Assembly (NCBI GenBank): GCA_916048095.2
Contig: OU696573.1
Span: forward strand, 186,001 to 250,000
DNA: 64,000 nucleotides
Direction of reading: 5' to 3'
Origin: Sacculina carcini
Taxonomy: Eukaryota; Arthropoda; Thecostraca; Sacculinidae
Part shown: positions 1 through 15,000 of the stretch, piece after piece
How positions within the stretch are numbered: position 1 is the stretch's first letter
Layout: every line of letters starts with the position of its first letter
Program-made: the position numbers and the translations under genes
The notes under the pieces: generated by a model
Seen by the model: only the letters and a program-made list of their open reading frames with translations
Databases searched by the model: none
What the model was told of the DNA's origin: nothing

Positions 1-961
1 CGCAACGCAGCGCTTTTCTCGGCTTGCACGCGAGATAACTCCTGTCGCACCTTCACGACGGCGCAATCAAATGGACACACAAGGGCAATATAGAGGAAAT
101 TCATGCTGGACACAAGCATGCACACAATATGCAGCCATACAGCGTCTAGCTCATTATAATTGATTGCTATGCCGATTTATGCCATGTCATACATTTTATG
201 CCAATTTACTCTATGAACCAAACTGAACCGGGCGGTGTGTGTGTGTTGAGAAAGTGACCACAAATAACCCGTCCAATTACTGTACAATTATGTTCTGTTG
301 AGGTTCAAATAGTATATTTTCAATCGTCTTCCATTATATGTTTTTTTATATTTGATTGCTGACTTGTGTGTGTGTATTACTGGTGTTTGACGTGATATTG
401 TGGGACAGTGCATGCATAGCTGGTAATATGCCTAGTAACTGATCGTGTCAGCGAAGAGAGGTGAGAAAAGAAAGATACATTTTTCAGCTCCTGGTCGAGG
501 TTGAGAATCTGTGAGTTGAGCGAGGTTTCGCGCGCCTGAGACTCAGACAAAATGCTCTCCTCCTGCTCGATGCCCGTGCGTGTTGACAGCTCGTGCGTGC
601 TATGAAACTTGGTCAGAGCCTGTTTTCGTCACAAACACACACACACATACACACACAAATATGCACACGGAAGAAATCAATACATACACACACTTTGCCA
701 AACACCTACACAAATACACTCGCTCTCTCACAAACACACACGCACGGTCGTCTGTAGTGGTGGTACCTGGCGAGTAATGTTGAGTTCCTGCTGAGACAAC
801 TCGTAGGCGGCCTCTAGTTGACTGCATCTGGTCGCCAGCGACTCTTTCTCCTCGAGCAACGCCAGTCCTAGCTGGGCAGACTGCACCTTATCGCTGCTCG
901 TCTGGTCAAGCTCGCGCTTCAGCTGCTCGATGCGCGCCTGCAACTGCGTCGCATCGGCCAT
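1..961 (-). CDS. BICD: Bicaudal-D dynein adaptor, N-terminal part (partial)
   Basis: Bicaudal-D is a coiled-coil adaptor that links cargo to dynein-dynactin. Three exons are visible on the minus strand: 767-961 (start codon 959-961, 65 codons), 479-619 (47 codons) and 1-50, running off the window edge. All junctions are phase 0. The protein begins MADATQLQARIEQLKREL, continues with a GLALLEEKESL segment, and exon 2 reads ALTKFHSTHELSTRTGIEQE. These match the start of fly BicD and human BICD2 (LARELD..GL.LLEEK and TGIEQE) closely. The third exon (VRQELSRVQAEK) uses an AAG acceptor; a CAG 9 nt further in is an alternative. The first intron ends in a GT-rich tract before its acceptor. The start codon faces PRMT1 head-to-head. 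The identification is firm; the third exon boundary is less certain. Confidence 0.88.
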
Positions 962-1814
962 GACGCCGCCGTCAGTCGCTCACACAACACCGCTCACAAC
1001 AATCGCATCATCCTGTCAAGTCAACACGATGTTGCAGACAGACCATGACACCGAGCCACGCCACACCAACTGAAAAACTTGCATTCCACAGCCAGAAATA
1101 ACGGAGAATGCACTGAAGTTTGGCTTTCAAAACGAAACAGCCCCATTATCATTAATTATTGTTCTAATCTGATGTCAGACACTATCGGCTAGCTCACAAA
1201 CATGACTTTCTGTCGACATAAATTTAATACATGTTAAATAAGTTCAATACAACTTGAATATTCATGGATGTTTGGCTCCTGCAAGAAGGTCAACATATGA
1301 TAGAAGTGTTGTCTCATCTTTACAATTGAATTGTTGAAACAAAAAGGTAAAAACGCCGATCTACACAGACCAAGCAAGACCACTCACACAGTAAATGTGA
1401 GCACGCAAGTACTTAAATTACAAAGTCACTCACACTCATGCTGAGGAACACAAATATTTATTGAAAGACATCCCTTTAAATACATCCATAGAAACAGCAA
1501 CCACAACTACCACAGCCTCTCTCGAAACCAGCCGAGGTGCGATTTAACAATGATGCCAAACGTATAATAGACTCACAAATTCAGAAATGTGAGATTCCGA
1601 AAAGAATGAATCAAACATTTTTCATGAGGACTCGAGTGTGATAATAAGCGCTCCGTGTACCATTTTTACATTGATTTTGTAAAATATTTGATTAGGGTAA
1701 ACTTGGATAAATTTGCGACAATTTTGATTCGATTCAATTTGCGCCTGTGATAGTTTGCCACGCTGCACGTTTTCGTTTTAGTCGTGTGTTTCACAGGTTT
1801 TTAGGCTGTCTAAA
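962..1814. promoter_or_regulatory. Divergent promoter interval between BICD and PRMT1
   Basis: This 853-bp stretch separates two start codons that point away from each other (BICD at 961, PRMT1 at 1815), so it must hold both 5' UTRs and both promoters. No other gene is visible. I see no clear TATA box at a defined distance. That it acts as a promoter is inferred from position only. Confidence 0.4.
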
Positions 1815-4169
<2,355 letters not shown>

Positions 4170-5553
4170 TGTTCGCCACGCCGCCGACATTCACACGACA
4201 GTCTGCGATGTCGCCTGTGAATCGTCCAGGTGGTGCGTGTGTTCATAATTCGTTCTGCTAACTCATTATATGCCACTTTCCCGACCTCACAATGTATTAT
4301 TTCATATGATTTCCATATTTCACAATGCTGAGCTTCTCGTCAATGTGTTCTGTAATTTTTTTCTGTAATTTTTAATTTTAATTATCCATTAATATTCTTT
4401 TTTTCTGTTCTTTCATTGGCGTGATTTTTGCTATGTCTTGTGTGCCTCATTTGTACTTGGTGTTACAAGTGTGTTTGATAATTGGAGGTCGTGTTGTTTG
4501 TTTGATTCCAGGTATCACTCAGCTGAGATTTTCCAACACACTCGTCACAAACACACACACACACAATGAGTTTGGTAGGTACATATTTTGCGTTTCATCT
4601 GGCAGTTTTGAATGAGTCTTCATGTTTTCACTGTGTCGCGTGCGATCTCGCGTTATTGTATCGCTACTCTTAATTGGTCGTTGTGTCAGTGTATGTGCAT
4701 TACGAGGTATTTGTGCCGTCTGATCTTGTCAATACACACTGCTTTCTATGTTGTCTCCTTTGCTAATTAGGAGTTGGGATTGAGAGCTAATTGGGAGTTG
4801 TAATTTCTAATTCCTTTGCTAATGAACTAACAGTTTGAATATGCCTTTCACTAGGGTATTGTGTATATTAATTATAGACATGCACTTTGAAACAATTAGC
4901 TATTAGTTTTTGGTTTAGTTTAAATCAGTATTTTAATTTCATTTTATTTTGGTTTCTGTGCTTTAAAACTGGAATTCTTGATGGGTTAAGTGACAAATGA
5001 GCCGCTGATGTGGTTCAATGTGGTGGAGTGGAGTTTCGTCGTGCGAAATGTTGGAGTTTATTTGCTCTTTATGCTTTTCCTAAATATATAATACTTTTGA
5101 AGTAGTTTGAGCGGTGCGAGTTCCTCTAACGCATCCAATCGATTTAATGAGAATCGTGGAAGTAAGCGTACCATGCATATTGCGCACTCTATAGGACTTG
5201 CAGATAGAGGTAATGTCAGCTTAAATTAACAGTTATTTGGTACTGAAGTGTGATTTTTGAGCCGTGTGTATTTGTGAGTAGGGTCTTAGGCAATAATATT
5301 GTTCAAATGTTCGATTGCGATTGCTTGGAATGGTCGTGTGTATTGACATTTAACAATGTGCTGAATTGTTTGCCGGCACCAGTTTGTGGCATATTTAGTT
5401 ATTGAAAGAGAATATACGATTGTCGTGCGTTTTATTCAAGTGTCAGATTTATTGACACATGGCCACCGGCCTCGAACCGGCGATGTAATTATAAATGCAA
5501 TGTTTGTCGCGCCAGTGTGCTGTTGGTTGAGTCTGTGTTGAGGTTCAGGCGTG
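4170..5553. other. AT-rich intergenic interval, no gene seen
   Basis: This interval holds the PRMT1 3' UTR and the OXCT1 5' UTR. It has no long open frame and no clear repeat array. A tRNA-like B-box lies on the minus strand near 5467-5490 without a matching A-box. I see nothing else. Confidence 0.6.
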
Positions 5554-7146
5554 ATGAGTTGGGCGGGCCGTTTTCTTGGCTGGCGAGTGGTGGGGCGTCC
5601 TCGACTGCTGCATCCCTCGACAGCGGCGGCACGTCACCACTATCGTCACGTGAGCGTGTCATGTCCGCGACACGTACAGGTGGTGGCGAGTGTCGACGAG
5701 GCGGTGCGCGATATTGCCAGCGGCTCGCGAATTCTGGTGGGCGGTTTCGGACTGTGCGGCATTCCCGAGAATCTGATAGCTGCCGTGGTCCGCGCCGCAC
5801 CCACCGACCTCACCGTGGTCAGCAACAACGCGGGAGTGGAAAACTTCGGCCTGGGACTGTGGCTGCAGCGACGACTGGTGCGTCGCATGATCAGCTCGTA
5901 CGTCGGCGAGAACGGCGAGTTCGAGCGGCAGTACTTGAGTGGCGAGTTGGAGGTCGAGTTGACGCCGCAGGGCACGCTGGCCGAGCGATTGCGTGCCGGT
6001 GGCGCCGGAGTACCGGCTTTCTTCACGGCGACCGGCTGCGGCACGCTGGTGCAGCACGGTGGCGCGCCCATCAAGTACACGGCCGGTGACGAGCGACAAG
6101 TCGAGCTGCACAGCGGCGCCAAGGAGTCCCGCGACTTCGACGGTCGCGAGTACGTACTGGAGCACGCGATCACCGGTGATTTCGCGCTGGTGAAGGCGTG
6201 GCGGGCAGATCGCGCCGGCAACCTGCAGTTCCGTCACACGGCGCGCAACTTCAACCCGGTCATGTGTCGCGCCGCTCGCACAGCCATCGTCGAGGTGGAG
6301 GAACTGCTGCCGCCCGGCAATTACCTGCCGCCAGACCACGTGCACATGCCGGGCATCTTCGTGCAGCGACTAGTGCAGGGCAGTGGCTACGAGAAGCGCA
6401 TTGAGAAGCGGACGGTGCGGCGGACGACAGCAGGCGGGGCGGCCGGCACTCCTGCTGCGCTTCTGCGCGAGCGTATCGTGCGCCGTGCCGCCGCCGAGTT
6501 CACCGACGGCATGTACGCCAACCTGGGCATCGGCCTGCCCATGCTCGCCTCCAACTACATTGCACCGCACGTGCGAGTCACACTGCAGTCGGAGAACGGC
6601 GTGCTGGGTCTCGGGCCGTTCCCCGAGCCAGGCGCCGAGGACGCCGACCTCATCAACGCCGGCAAGGAGACGGTCAGCGTGGTGGACGGCGCGAGCTTTT
6701 TCGCCAGCGACGAGTCGTTCGCCATGATCCGCGGCGGGCACGTGCACTTGACAATGCTGGGGGGCATGCAGGTGTCTGCCGCCGGCGACCTCGCTAACTG
6801 GATGGTGCCTGGTCGTCTTGTGAAGGGCATGGGCGGTGCCATGGACCTGGTGGCCAGTGCCGGCACCAAGGTGGTCGTGTGTATGGAGCACCGTGCACGT
6901 GACGGCTCGTCCAAGGTGGTGACCGAGTGTTCGCTGCCACTGACAGGTCGCCGCTGCGTCAACACGCTCATCACCGAGCTGTGCGTGTTTGAGGTGCGAC
7001 ACGACGAGCCCGTCGGTCTCACACTGACTGAGCTTGCCGACGGCGTGACAGTGCAGCAAGTGGTCGAGGCGACCGACTGCGAGTTTCAGCTGGCAGACAA
7101 CATCAAGCCCATGTTGCAAGTGCCGCTGCCCTCCCATCAACACTGA
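5554..7146 (+). CDS. OXCT1: Succinyl-CoA:3-ketoacid CoA-transferase, mitochondrial, single exon
   Basis: SCOT moves CoA from succinyl-CoA to acetoacetate, the key step of ketone-body use in the mitochondrial matrix. The 530-aa frame starts at ATG 5554; a GTG one codon earlier is in frame but was not chosen. Residues 1 to about 38 are Arg-rich and basic with few acidic residues, as expected for a mitochondrial presequence. The subunit-A half carries [10 protein letters not shown] at residues 63-72; the subunit-B half carries ANLGIGLP and [10 protein letters not shown], whose Glu347 is the expected catalytic nucleophile. Length matches the family (about 520 aa). The gene has no intron and is much more GC-rich than its flanks, unlike PRMT1 just upstream, so an old retrocopy is possible, but the frame is intact. 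Confidence 0.96.
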   Translation: MSWAGRFLGWRVVGRPRLLHPSTAAARHHYRHVSVSCPRHVQVVASVDEAVRDIASGSRILVGGFGLCGIPENLIAAVVRAAPTDLTVVSNNAGVENFGLGLWLQRRLVRRMISSYVGENGEFERQYLSGELEVELTPQGTLAERLRAGGAGVPAFFTATGCGTLVQHGGAPIKYTAGDERQVELHSGAKESRDFDGREYVLEHAITGDFALVKAWRADRAGNLQFRHTARNFNPVMCRAARTAIVEVEELLPPGNYLPPDHVHMPGIFVQRLVQGSGYEKRIEKRTVRRTTAGGAAGTPAALLRERIVRRAAAEFTDGMYANLGIGLPMLASNYIAPHVRVTLQSENGVLGLGPFPEPGAEDADLINAGKETVSVVDGASFFASDESFAMIRGGHVHLTMLGGMQVSAAGDLANWMVPGRLVKGMGGAMDLVASAGTKVVVCMEHRARDGSSKVVTECSLPLTGRRCVNTLITELCVFEVRHDEPVGLTLTELADGVTVQQVVEATDCEFQLADNIKPMLQVPLPSHQH

Positions 7147-7568
7147 ACGCCGGCGTGCGCTCAGGTTGCACTGTCATTGCTGGCGATTTGGCGACACTGC
7201 TGTTATTGTGATGTTGCCAGACAAGTGGAGAGTTAGTGGGTGTTGCATGTTTTCGTTATTGACACGATGAGCGGTGGTGGTGTTTTTGTACCGACATATT
7301 CACCTCGGCGTGTCAGCGTCTCATATGGTGCTATTTATTTTATCACAGAAGCACAGAATGATTGAGCTCGCTAATTATGCGCCACCACGGTTCCATGTCA
7401 TTGTGTTCGTGTGTGTTTGTGTGCATATGTACTTGCAAGGTGAACTGGTAGCTATCAAGGGAGTATAAAACATACATGGATGTACGATTTGATATACATA
7501 ATTTATTTTCATGCTGTTTGTTAATGCGTTAATGTTCGCCAAACTTGCCAACCACCGTGGTTTTCTGC

Positions 7569-7574
7569 AATAAA
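7569..7574 (+). terminator. Poly(A) signal AATAAA, likely OXCT1
   Basis: A canonical hexamer 423 nt after the OXCT1 stop, in the sense orientation. There is no other gene between 7147 and 8671; use of the site is inferred. Confidence 0.45.
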
Positions 7575-8671
7575 GGTGTTTTTCATGTAACTGTCCCCTG
7601 TAGTAAGGCACGTTGAAACACGAGGGATTGGTGCCTGTTGTGTGGGGGTCAGATCGACCGCTCATATTAGCGGCTTTGTGCACTAAGTGGTTTCTATGCA
7701 TGTCTCCGTGTTGAACCAGTTCTACCGGTCTCACTCATTTACTGTCCACGTGTTTGAGTGTCTCGTGGGCGAGTCAGCCACGCGTCCTTGCGCAACTTGT
7801 ACGACACATAAATCTACACACATACCGGCTAATAAACGTCTGGGCGGAAATGTGTCGTGTTTTAATATCACGCGACAAGACACGCTGAAAAACGAGACGC
7901 TAATTTCGAGATGAGAACTATTTACGTGTGCACAAACAGCTAACAATGCCCCGTGCAACAGTTACACCTGTATCTGCACGTCACGTGACCCAGAGGTTGT
8001 GCATATCTTTTGTGTGTGCAACATTGGAACTGAACTGACTGTCTGAATAACGTGTACTTGATGTAGGGATCGAATGATTCACTGTTGCCAGAATGAAAAG
8101 AACAGACACCCAGGTAGCTCGTGCGCAGTCGAACAGGTGCTTATGTCTACACGATTTCAAACCGCCCTCCTCACTGTGTAACGATTTGGTGACCGACTGG
8201 TCTATATGCCAGGGCAGAGCTGACTAGACACTGAGAAGCGAAGGAGTTATAACAGACAGTCTTGACAAGTTATTCAACAATCGCCTCATCAATGACTTCA
8301 GCATTGAACTCACGAACATGGCTCATGGATGTTATATTGTACGCGTGTGTTCCTGTTTTTAAACTGGTTTGAACAGCAGTGAAGTACGAGTGTTTGTATT
8401 ATCCCTTAATCAATGGCTCAATCATTGTGAATTTCGGATTGAATTGTTGAGAGTCGTGATGACAAGATCAATCATAACATTTCATATTCACCCCACCATC
8501 TGTCAACACCACCAATTGCCCAGACAGCAGTCACATTTGTACCCGCTACCTACATAACTAACCTTCACACACACACGCTCGCCCGCCCGCCGCCAGTGAA
8601 AGCCGAACTGCGCGCCACACTGAGCTGACACGACAGTGTTGGTGCGAGTGTCGAGGCGGTCGGCTGCGGTC

Positions 8672-9106
8672 ATGTGGGCGTGTTGGAGCACGGCGCTGCT
8701 GCTCGCGTCGTGGTGGTGCGGTGTGTGTCACGGTCTACTGTGCTACACATGCAAGCCAGACTACCAAGCAGCAGCGACGCATGGCGACTACGACGTCGAG
8801 CTGTTTCCCGTGTGCAGCGAGCTGCGGCACGCGCTGCGTTGGCGCTGGGACCTGCGCAGCTACATCCAGTACTGTCCGCCAGGCCGCGATGCCAGCTGCC
8901 AGCTCGAGCAACGGTACCCATTCTACGAGAAACGCACGTGCTCGTCCCGACGCCACTCGGGCTGCGACGGGGACTCGGAAGGTCACATGGCGTGTTATTG
9001 CACGGACGAGTTGTGTAATGCCGGGGTAATATCCGCGGTCCCACCCTCCACTCTCCTCGTGCTCGCGAGCCTGTTCTCCGTCGCAACTATTCTCTCGTGC
9101 AGCTGA
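8672..9106 (+). CDS. Ly6/three-finger, GPI-anchored cell-surface protein
   Basis: A small secreted-then-anchored protein of 144 aa starting at ATG 8672. It has a signal peptide (STALLLASWWCGVCHG), then a cysteine-rich domain opening with LLCYTC and closing with ACYCTDELCN, the CN motif that ends Ly6/uPAR domains. I count ten cysteines in the mature domain, as in invertebrate Ly6 proteins with the fifth disulfide. The C-terminus (residues about 122-144) is hydrophobic after a small-residue stretch, which suggests a GPI-anchor signal. Members of the family modulate nicotinic receptors and ion channels or act in cell junctions; this one's role is unknown. The whole frame is in one exon, whereas Ly6 genes usually have introns. 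Confidence 0.82.
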   Translation: MWACWSTALLLASWWCGVCHGLLCYTCKPDYQAAATHGDYDVELFPVCSELRHALRWRWDLRSYIQYCPPGRDASCQLEQRYPFYEKRTCSSRRHSGCDGDSEGHMACYCTDELCNAGVISAVPPSTLLVLASLFSVATILSCS

Positions 9107-11541
9107 CAGTTGCAGGACGCACCTCCCACGTGTGACACGTAAGCCCGCTACAAATCAGCTCCGCACGAGATAGCGCGCGCCTGACAAATTATAACGCCGC
9201 AACACGCAGGTATCTCCACAGTGTCGCCTCGATGACAGCTATATTAAAGCAGGCTTGTTTAGAAACTGCAGCATTTTGCTGGTTGGAGCGCCACATGGGA
9301 AAAATCACCCGTCAAGTACAACAGAAATCTCGCGCATTATAACTAGATGAACTTCTTGCATCGTCCCTTTACAGTTCATATCGCACAGTCCGTTCACAAA
9401 CGATTTTCATGTGTATCGTTTCACGCATTGATGAGTGGCATCCACCCTCGTAGTTGATCAACCTGAGTAGTTGGTTTTGGGCATTGGCGATGATGGCAGT
9501 GCCTTGTGGCATTTGGATAAGAACGACGTCGTTGAACACCGAGCCAAAAATCACTAGACTAATGCAGGTCAAATATACCACTAACAAGCAGGTGTGAATT
9601 GAACATGCGCAGATAGGATGAAAGGTGTGCGTGCAATTAACAACATTGATGAGTACGTTTGAAACACTTGCAAATATTTACACTTATTGCACTGTGCTTG
9701 ATACAATACACATATTCACTCATAGCCGCTCAGAGTTCGGTGCTAATCAACTTTCTGATATGAACGAATTAGGAATTTCTAGACATTGAGTCGGTAATTG
9801 CATGTGCAGCCCTTGCAAGGTTCGGGTAGCAAACAAGACAAATATCGTCTTATGAAACGGCAACATTCACAGTTACAATGATGTGCAAAGTCAGGGAACA
9901 TATCACAATCTCGCAGTTCGCATATCAGCACGAACTCACTGTATATTGTCACACACGCGACAAACAACGCGCTTCAAGCACCTCATAGATGCGTTCTGAC
10001 AGAACCGTAACAACCCCCCCCCAGGACATCGAGGAGCTGCTCGTAACTGCGTGTTCCCGAAGCCGGACCTCTATTATAATGGTGTATATTTGTAATGGGG
10101 GCCATTATTGTTCTCGGGGGCACGGGACCTTGCAACAGCTCTGCCTCCTAGTTATCAACTGAGATTCAAGCTGGACAAAATCTTCCACACTACGGTTGGA
10201 ACAAATTGATCCATCAAGTATTCAATGATTGAACGAGAAGATCAGCTGGTCAAACACGATCATTAGTGTTGCAGATAATCAATTCAACCCTCAAATGAAT
10301 CTTGGCATCATGTATCTTATAATCCGTAAACACCGGCCGTCCTCATATGAGAACAGGTAAAATAAATCAATGTAGTGCAATTACTAGGAGTGTCAATCGA
10401 ATTGTTTCTCTATCTGATTGATTGCACTGATATGTAATACTTAGTTCGTAGTCAAAATTAACACTCAGGGTTTGCAATTCATCGCTAAAACAAATAGTGG
10501 AAATTGTGTAATCTCGTGAAATTCAGGCGATTTGGTGCTGTGGAAATTGATGCCGGCATTAACAGGGTTAAGCAGTCTACCAGATGATATAACCTGCTTG
10601 ATATTCTCTCTCATGCTCGCCTCTAATCACTTATAATCGGTTTGCAATGGTTGCGCGGCCAGTGAAATATATATGAAGCAAACGTCTAACTGCAGTGCGA
10701 GGCATGCATTCGCAATGAGGTCAGATCTCTATCCGCCAATCTGCTGCATACATCGCTTTGAACTCAGCATCACCCACTACAAAACACATTTGGTGAGTGA
10801 GTGAAATGGGTTGTGGGGGCGGAGCAATGCCTCCACCGCAACATACTGCTGCACGTATCAACCGCTAACAAGGTCACTAACACAAACACACGCACGCATA
10901 CACTCAATACACACACGCCCATACAGGCAAATGTGCAATAGTGTTTTGCAATCGGAAGCAGGTGACAACGCTCGTGAATTGAGACTGCTAAATGCTGTGG
11001 CACGCGCCAACTGCCGGGCCGGATGAAGGCAGGCTTTTTTGCGTGCCCCTGCGTCAGCAAGCGTCACGAGCGAGCGCCAGTCTGCGCCGCTCTCTCAGTA
11101 ACCGGCTCGTGACCAAACACAAACAGCACCGACACCAATATATGCACGTGCTACGTGAAAAACGTGTATCTCGCTGTATTATGTATTGAATGTGGAGGGC
11201 AGATGGTGTAACACGTCGTCACCCCATCCCTCACTAACACGCACTAATCTCCAGCGAGTCTCTCACCACGCGCGCCTTAGCTCTCACGCCATTAGTGTAT
11301 TTATTGCAGCAGAGACCAGAGTGAGAGGCGGCGAAACAAGCAGATGAATCAGCGAACCAACGCAATTCCACAGAAACGACGGATAATTCAACCAGTTCAG
11401 CACGAAATAATGAAGATAAACAAATTGAAGATCAAGTATATTTGTTAATAGCACACGACACGAACGACAGCACGCATGACTAGACTGTGATTGAATGGAC
11501 GACTAGCTCGGCATAATTTCACCAACATCTTCTACATAAGC

Positions 11542-11577
<36 letters not shown>

Positions 11578-12007
11578 AGCTAGCACATAGAAATATGACA
11601 AATCGTTCACGATGTTGTCTGCACTTACTGGAGACATGAAGCCAATCACACAATCATTTTGCACAGAACTGAACAAAACGCAGGCGCTAACACACAGAAA
11701 ACCGCTAAAACACTGAGCAATTGTGGCAATATAGAATTGCTTGACATCTAAAATGTGACGATGAAAACAATACGCGACTTATAATTAGCCGGGAAACTGG
11801 TTGAAGACCGAAATGACAGATTAAAACGGAAATGACAGGTTATCAGTGCTTTAGCAACCAATCCAAACATCCTGCAATGAACCTAGAAGAAGTAAAACTA
11901 GAATGGGACAAGCATGGTATTATTTAAGACACAATATAACAGACACTGCACGACGACACTGGTATTGTAAAAATCTCTCACTAGATGGTAGCACAGTGGT
12001 GATAATC
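9107..12007. other. Intergenic interval, no gene seen
   Basis: No convincing coding frame on either strand. It contains a (CA)n tract at about 11547-11577 and an unremarkable C-run near 10013. It must hold the 3' UTRs of the converging Ly6 gene and RIC3. Confidence 0.55.
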
Positions 12008-15000
12008 TCACTGATCTGCCGCCATACTGAGCTTATCATCGGCGCTATTACCGTCGCTTGCTCTGTTCTGCAATAACACATAATAGACGACAACACGTGC
12101 CCTAGTCACCACGGCACCACCACCACTCATATTCATATTCAACAGTCCACTGACAATGTGAACACATGTGTTACACAGTATTGGCATGTTGTGAACTGAC
12201 CTTATGTGCTGCTTGAGACGGTTGATTGTGTTCCTCCTGATCGCGTGCTACAAGTGACTGAGAGGTGTCCACTCCATCACCACTGATACCTCCATCACAT
12301 TTGTTGTCTGGGACCGTGACACACACACACACACACATGCACATAATATACCAGCCAGACAGAGAGACCAGAAAGGCACTCATTCACGCTGGACACAATG
12401 AGGTGAGAGAGAGTTAGTGACAATTCAACTTGCACACAAACACAGACAACAACGCGTCCACCAACCAACCTGCTCCTCCAACAACAGGATCTTCACTGCA
12501 CGCGCACTCCGGTGCAGAGTTGCCAGATTGTAGTTGCTTGCTGTTGTTGACACGTTCACGGTGTTTGTCAGTGATGCCAGTTGGTTTATTACCAGTGTCC
12601 TCATTCATTAAATCAGCCCGGTTCTGCAGACAAAGTGATCGTCTGTATCAGTGAATATTAAACTAAAACGAGCCGAGATCATGGCTACTCGACATATCAA
12701 TCATCGGACGGTAAATGATTGGATGATTGGATGATTGGGTGACGTGCACGTGCATATATGTTGTCACGCTGACACATGAAGATTGTCAAGTTAGGTGGAA
12801 AAATAGCACTTGTCATAAAATAAGCATTATTACGTCCACAGCACATAAAAAACACACATATAGACATAATAAAACACGACACCACTGACACTGTTAAACC
12901 AGCTCGTCGGCGTGTTAGCCAGGTGGACAGCGAGCGAGGCAGGTAAAAGCAGAGGAATACGTGACCGGACAGAACACACAATCAACATGCTGACACCGAC
13001 CAACGGCGCAGATGATTCTTTCAGCCGCCGTCTAGGAGGCGCCACCGCACCGACCGCCGGCGATACTTGCACCTCGATGCGTGCCTGTATGTGCGCGTGC
13101 TGGCGTGACCCGGTCGACTGCATGTAGTGCAGAGTAAGGGAGCGAGAAGGTGGACGCTGCTCTGTCCCGGCGACACAGGGCACAAACTGACTGTCCACCC
13201 GTCTATTACTGACTGCTGTGTCTCGTGCACTATCACATGAAGCACCACTGCCATACGTCCAGCCAACACCGTACTGCTCACCAGACTCACGAGCATTGTG
13301 TTGCTCACCAGACTCACGAGCACCGTGCTGCTCACCAGACTCACGAGCATTGTGCTGCTCACCAGACTCACGAGCACCGTGTTGCTCACCAGACTCACGA
13401 GCACCGTGTTGCTCACCAGACTCACGAGCATTGTGTTGCTCACCAGACTCACGAGCAGCGGTCACTTGTTCAACACCTTCATGTTGATGTTTGTCGCGAG
13501 TATGACAATATTGTGAGTCCGACTGGCATTTTGACAGCTGATGTTCGACTGGAAGACTCTGTTCGTGTGGCTGATAATGATACTGTTGTTGTTGTTGACT
13601 GGGGTGTTGCAGTGCAGCATGTTGATCATGTTGTCGGTCATGTTGATGATGCAGTTCTTGCTGCTCTGATGCGTGAGGATCGTCTGGTGATACGCCTGTT
13701 TCTCCGTCACTCACACTCAACGCAACATGACCAACACCAGTCGGCCCATCATCCACCACATCATGATGTGCCTGATCCGTGGGCAAGTGGTCCACATCAA
13801 CAATCTCGGACACCTCAGCACCAGTCTCTGACGGCAAGGACTCTGCTCCTTCATCATCATCATCACCATCATCCTTGTTAGCAGCGGTCGTCACCAGGCC
13901 AGCACGAGGCGTGTCATCCAGGCAGGTGCAGAGTGGCTGAGACACGCTGTTGGCAGACTGGTCGTTTAATTGAGCCGCGGTCGTCGAGATGGCGCCACCA
14001 TCCAGCACACACTGTCGTCGTGACAACAGATGTACGACAGACAACACCAGCGATACAGTGACAGTACAAACACGCCAGCATATCAACACGAAATACAGAC
14101 TCATAATATAAAACTGTGCTGCACTGAAACTACACACGGACAATACAAGTGGAGTGTTGTGCTGAACTAGTGCACCTCGCTGGCGCACACAAACAGTACC
14201 TGATCAGCATCAGTATCAGCAGCAGCAGCATCATTCGCAGGAGGAGGAGGAGGCGAGCAGGACAACTGAGCAGATACTGAGCCCAGCTGCTTCATTATCA
14301 TCTCCATGGCCATCTCTGTCTCGGCCAGACGCTGCTTCAAATCCTCTATCTCCACATCATCTGACACACACATACACACACACATACACACACACAGATA
14401 TACGACCGTGATTCAACACGCTACCGTCAAGACAACACACACACACGAACACATACATACAGTCATATAATGACTAACCATTGTCTGGTGCTTGTGTAGT
14501 AGTACGGACTTCAACAGAGCGCTTGGAAACTGTACACACACATATATACACCCACGGGTTTGAGGATGACAGTGTTAGTGAGGCGTGCAATTATTGTTAG
14601 TCGAGGCAGAGAATAGCAGCAGCGAAAGTCCAGCAACTAGACTGGTGGAGATCAAACAACTACAATCATTCAGCCAATTACATGTCGCAACAGATATATT
14701 AAGTCAACACGAACAGTACAGACTGTTCTGGACTAAAACTCACAGATAAGCCGCGCAAGAACGAGACAGTGTGAGAACGAAACACTAAGAAGATATAGAT
14801 AAAATAAGATAGACTGAAGAGCAGAGAATATGAGAGAGAGAGAGAGCAGATAATTGAGGCGATTGCTGTGTCAGCGCTGATAGAAAACGTTCCCTCATAA
14901 TCATGTGTTAATCTACTAGATCAGATGACAGTGAGAAGCAGTGCTACTCCACATCGACTGATACGTCTGTGTTATACGGGAGATTACCAGTGGGCTGAGC

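Noticed and set aside
5467..5490. tRNA gene on the minus strand (B-box GGTTCGAGGCC)
   Set aside because: No A-box or acceptor-stem partner at the right distance; at most a tRNA-derived scrap. A similar GTTCGAGGCC at about 31230 is equally isolated.
5551..5553. Upstream GTG as the OXCT1 start
   Set aside because: A near-cognate codon directly before ATG 5554; the ATG is the simpler start and nothing supports GTG initiation.
8636..8671. N-terminal extension of the Ly6 protein from a GTG
   Set aside because: The signal peptide begins properly at ATG 8672; the extension would place a basic stretch before it.
12697..12981. Minus-strand membrane-like frame downstream of RIC3 exon 6
   Set aside because: It lies in the intron between 13001 and 12623, overlaps simple sequence, and does not join adjacent exons in phase.
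13225..13881. A 218-codon His-rich plus-strand frame
   Set aside because: Antisense shadow of RIC3 exon 13001-14011; openness comes from the 27-bp coding repeat.
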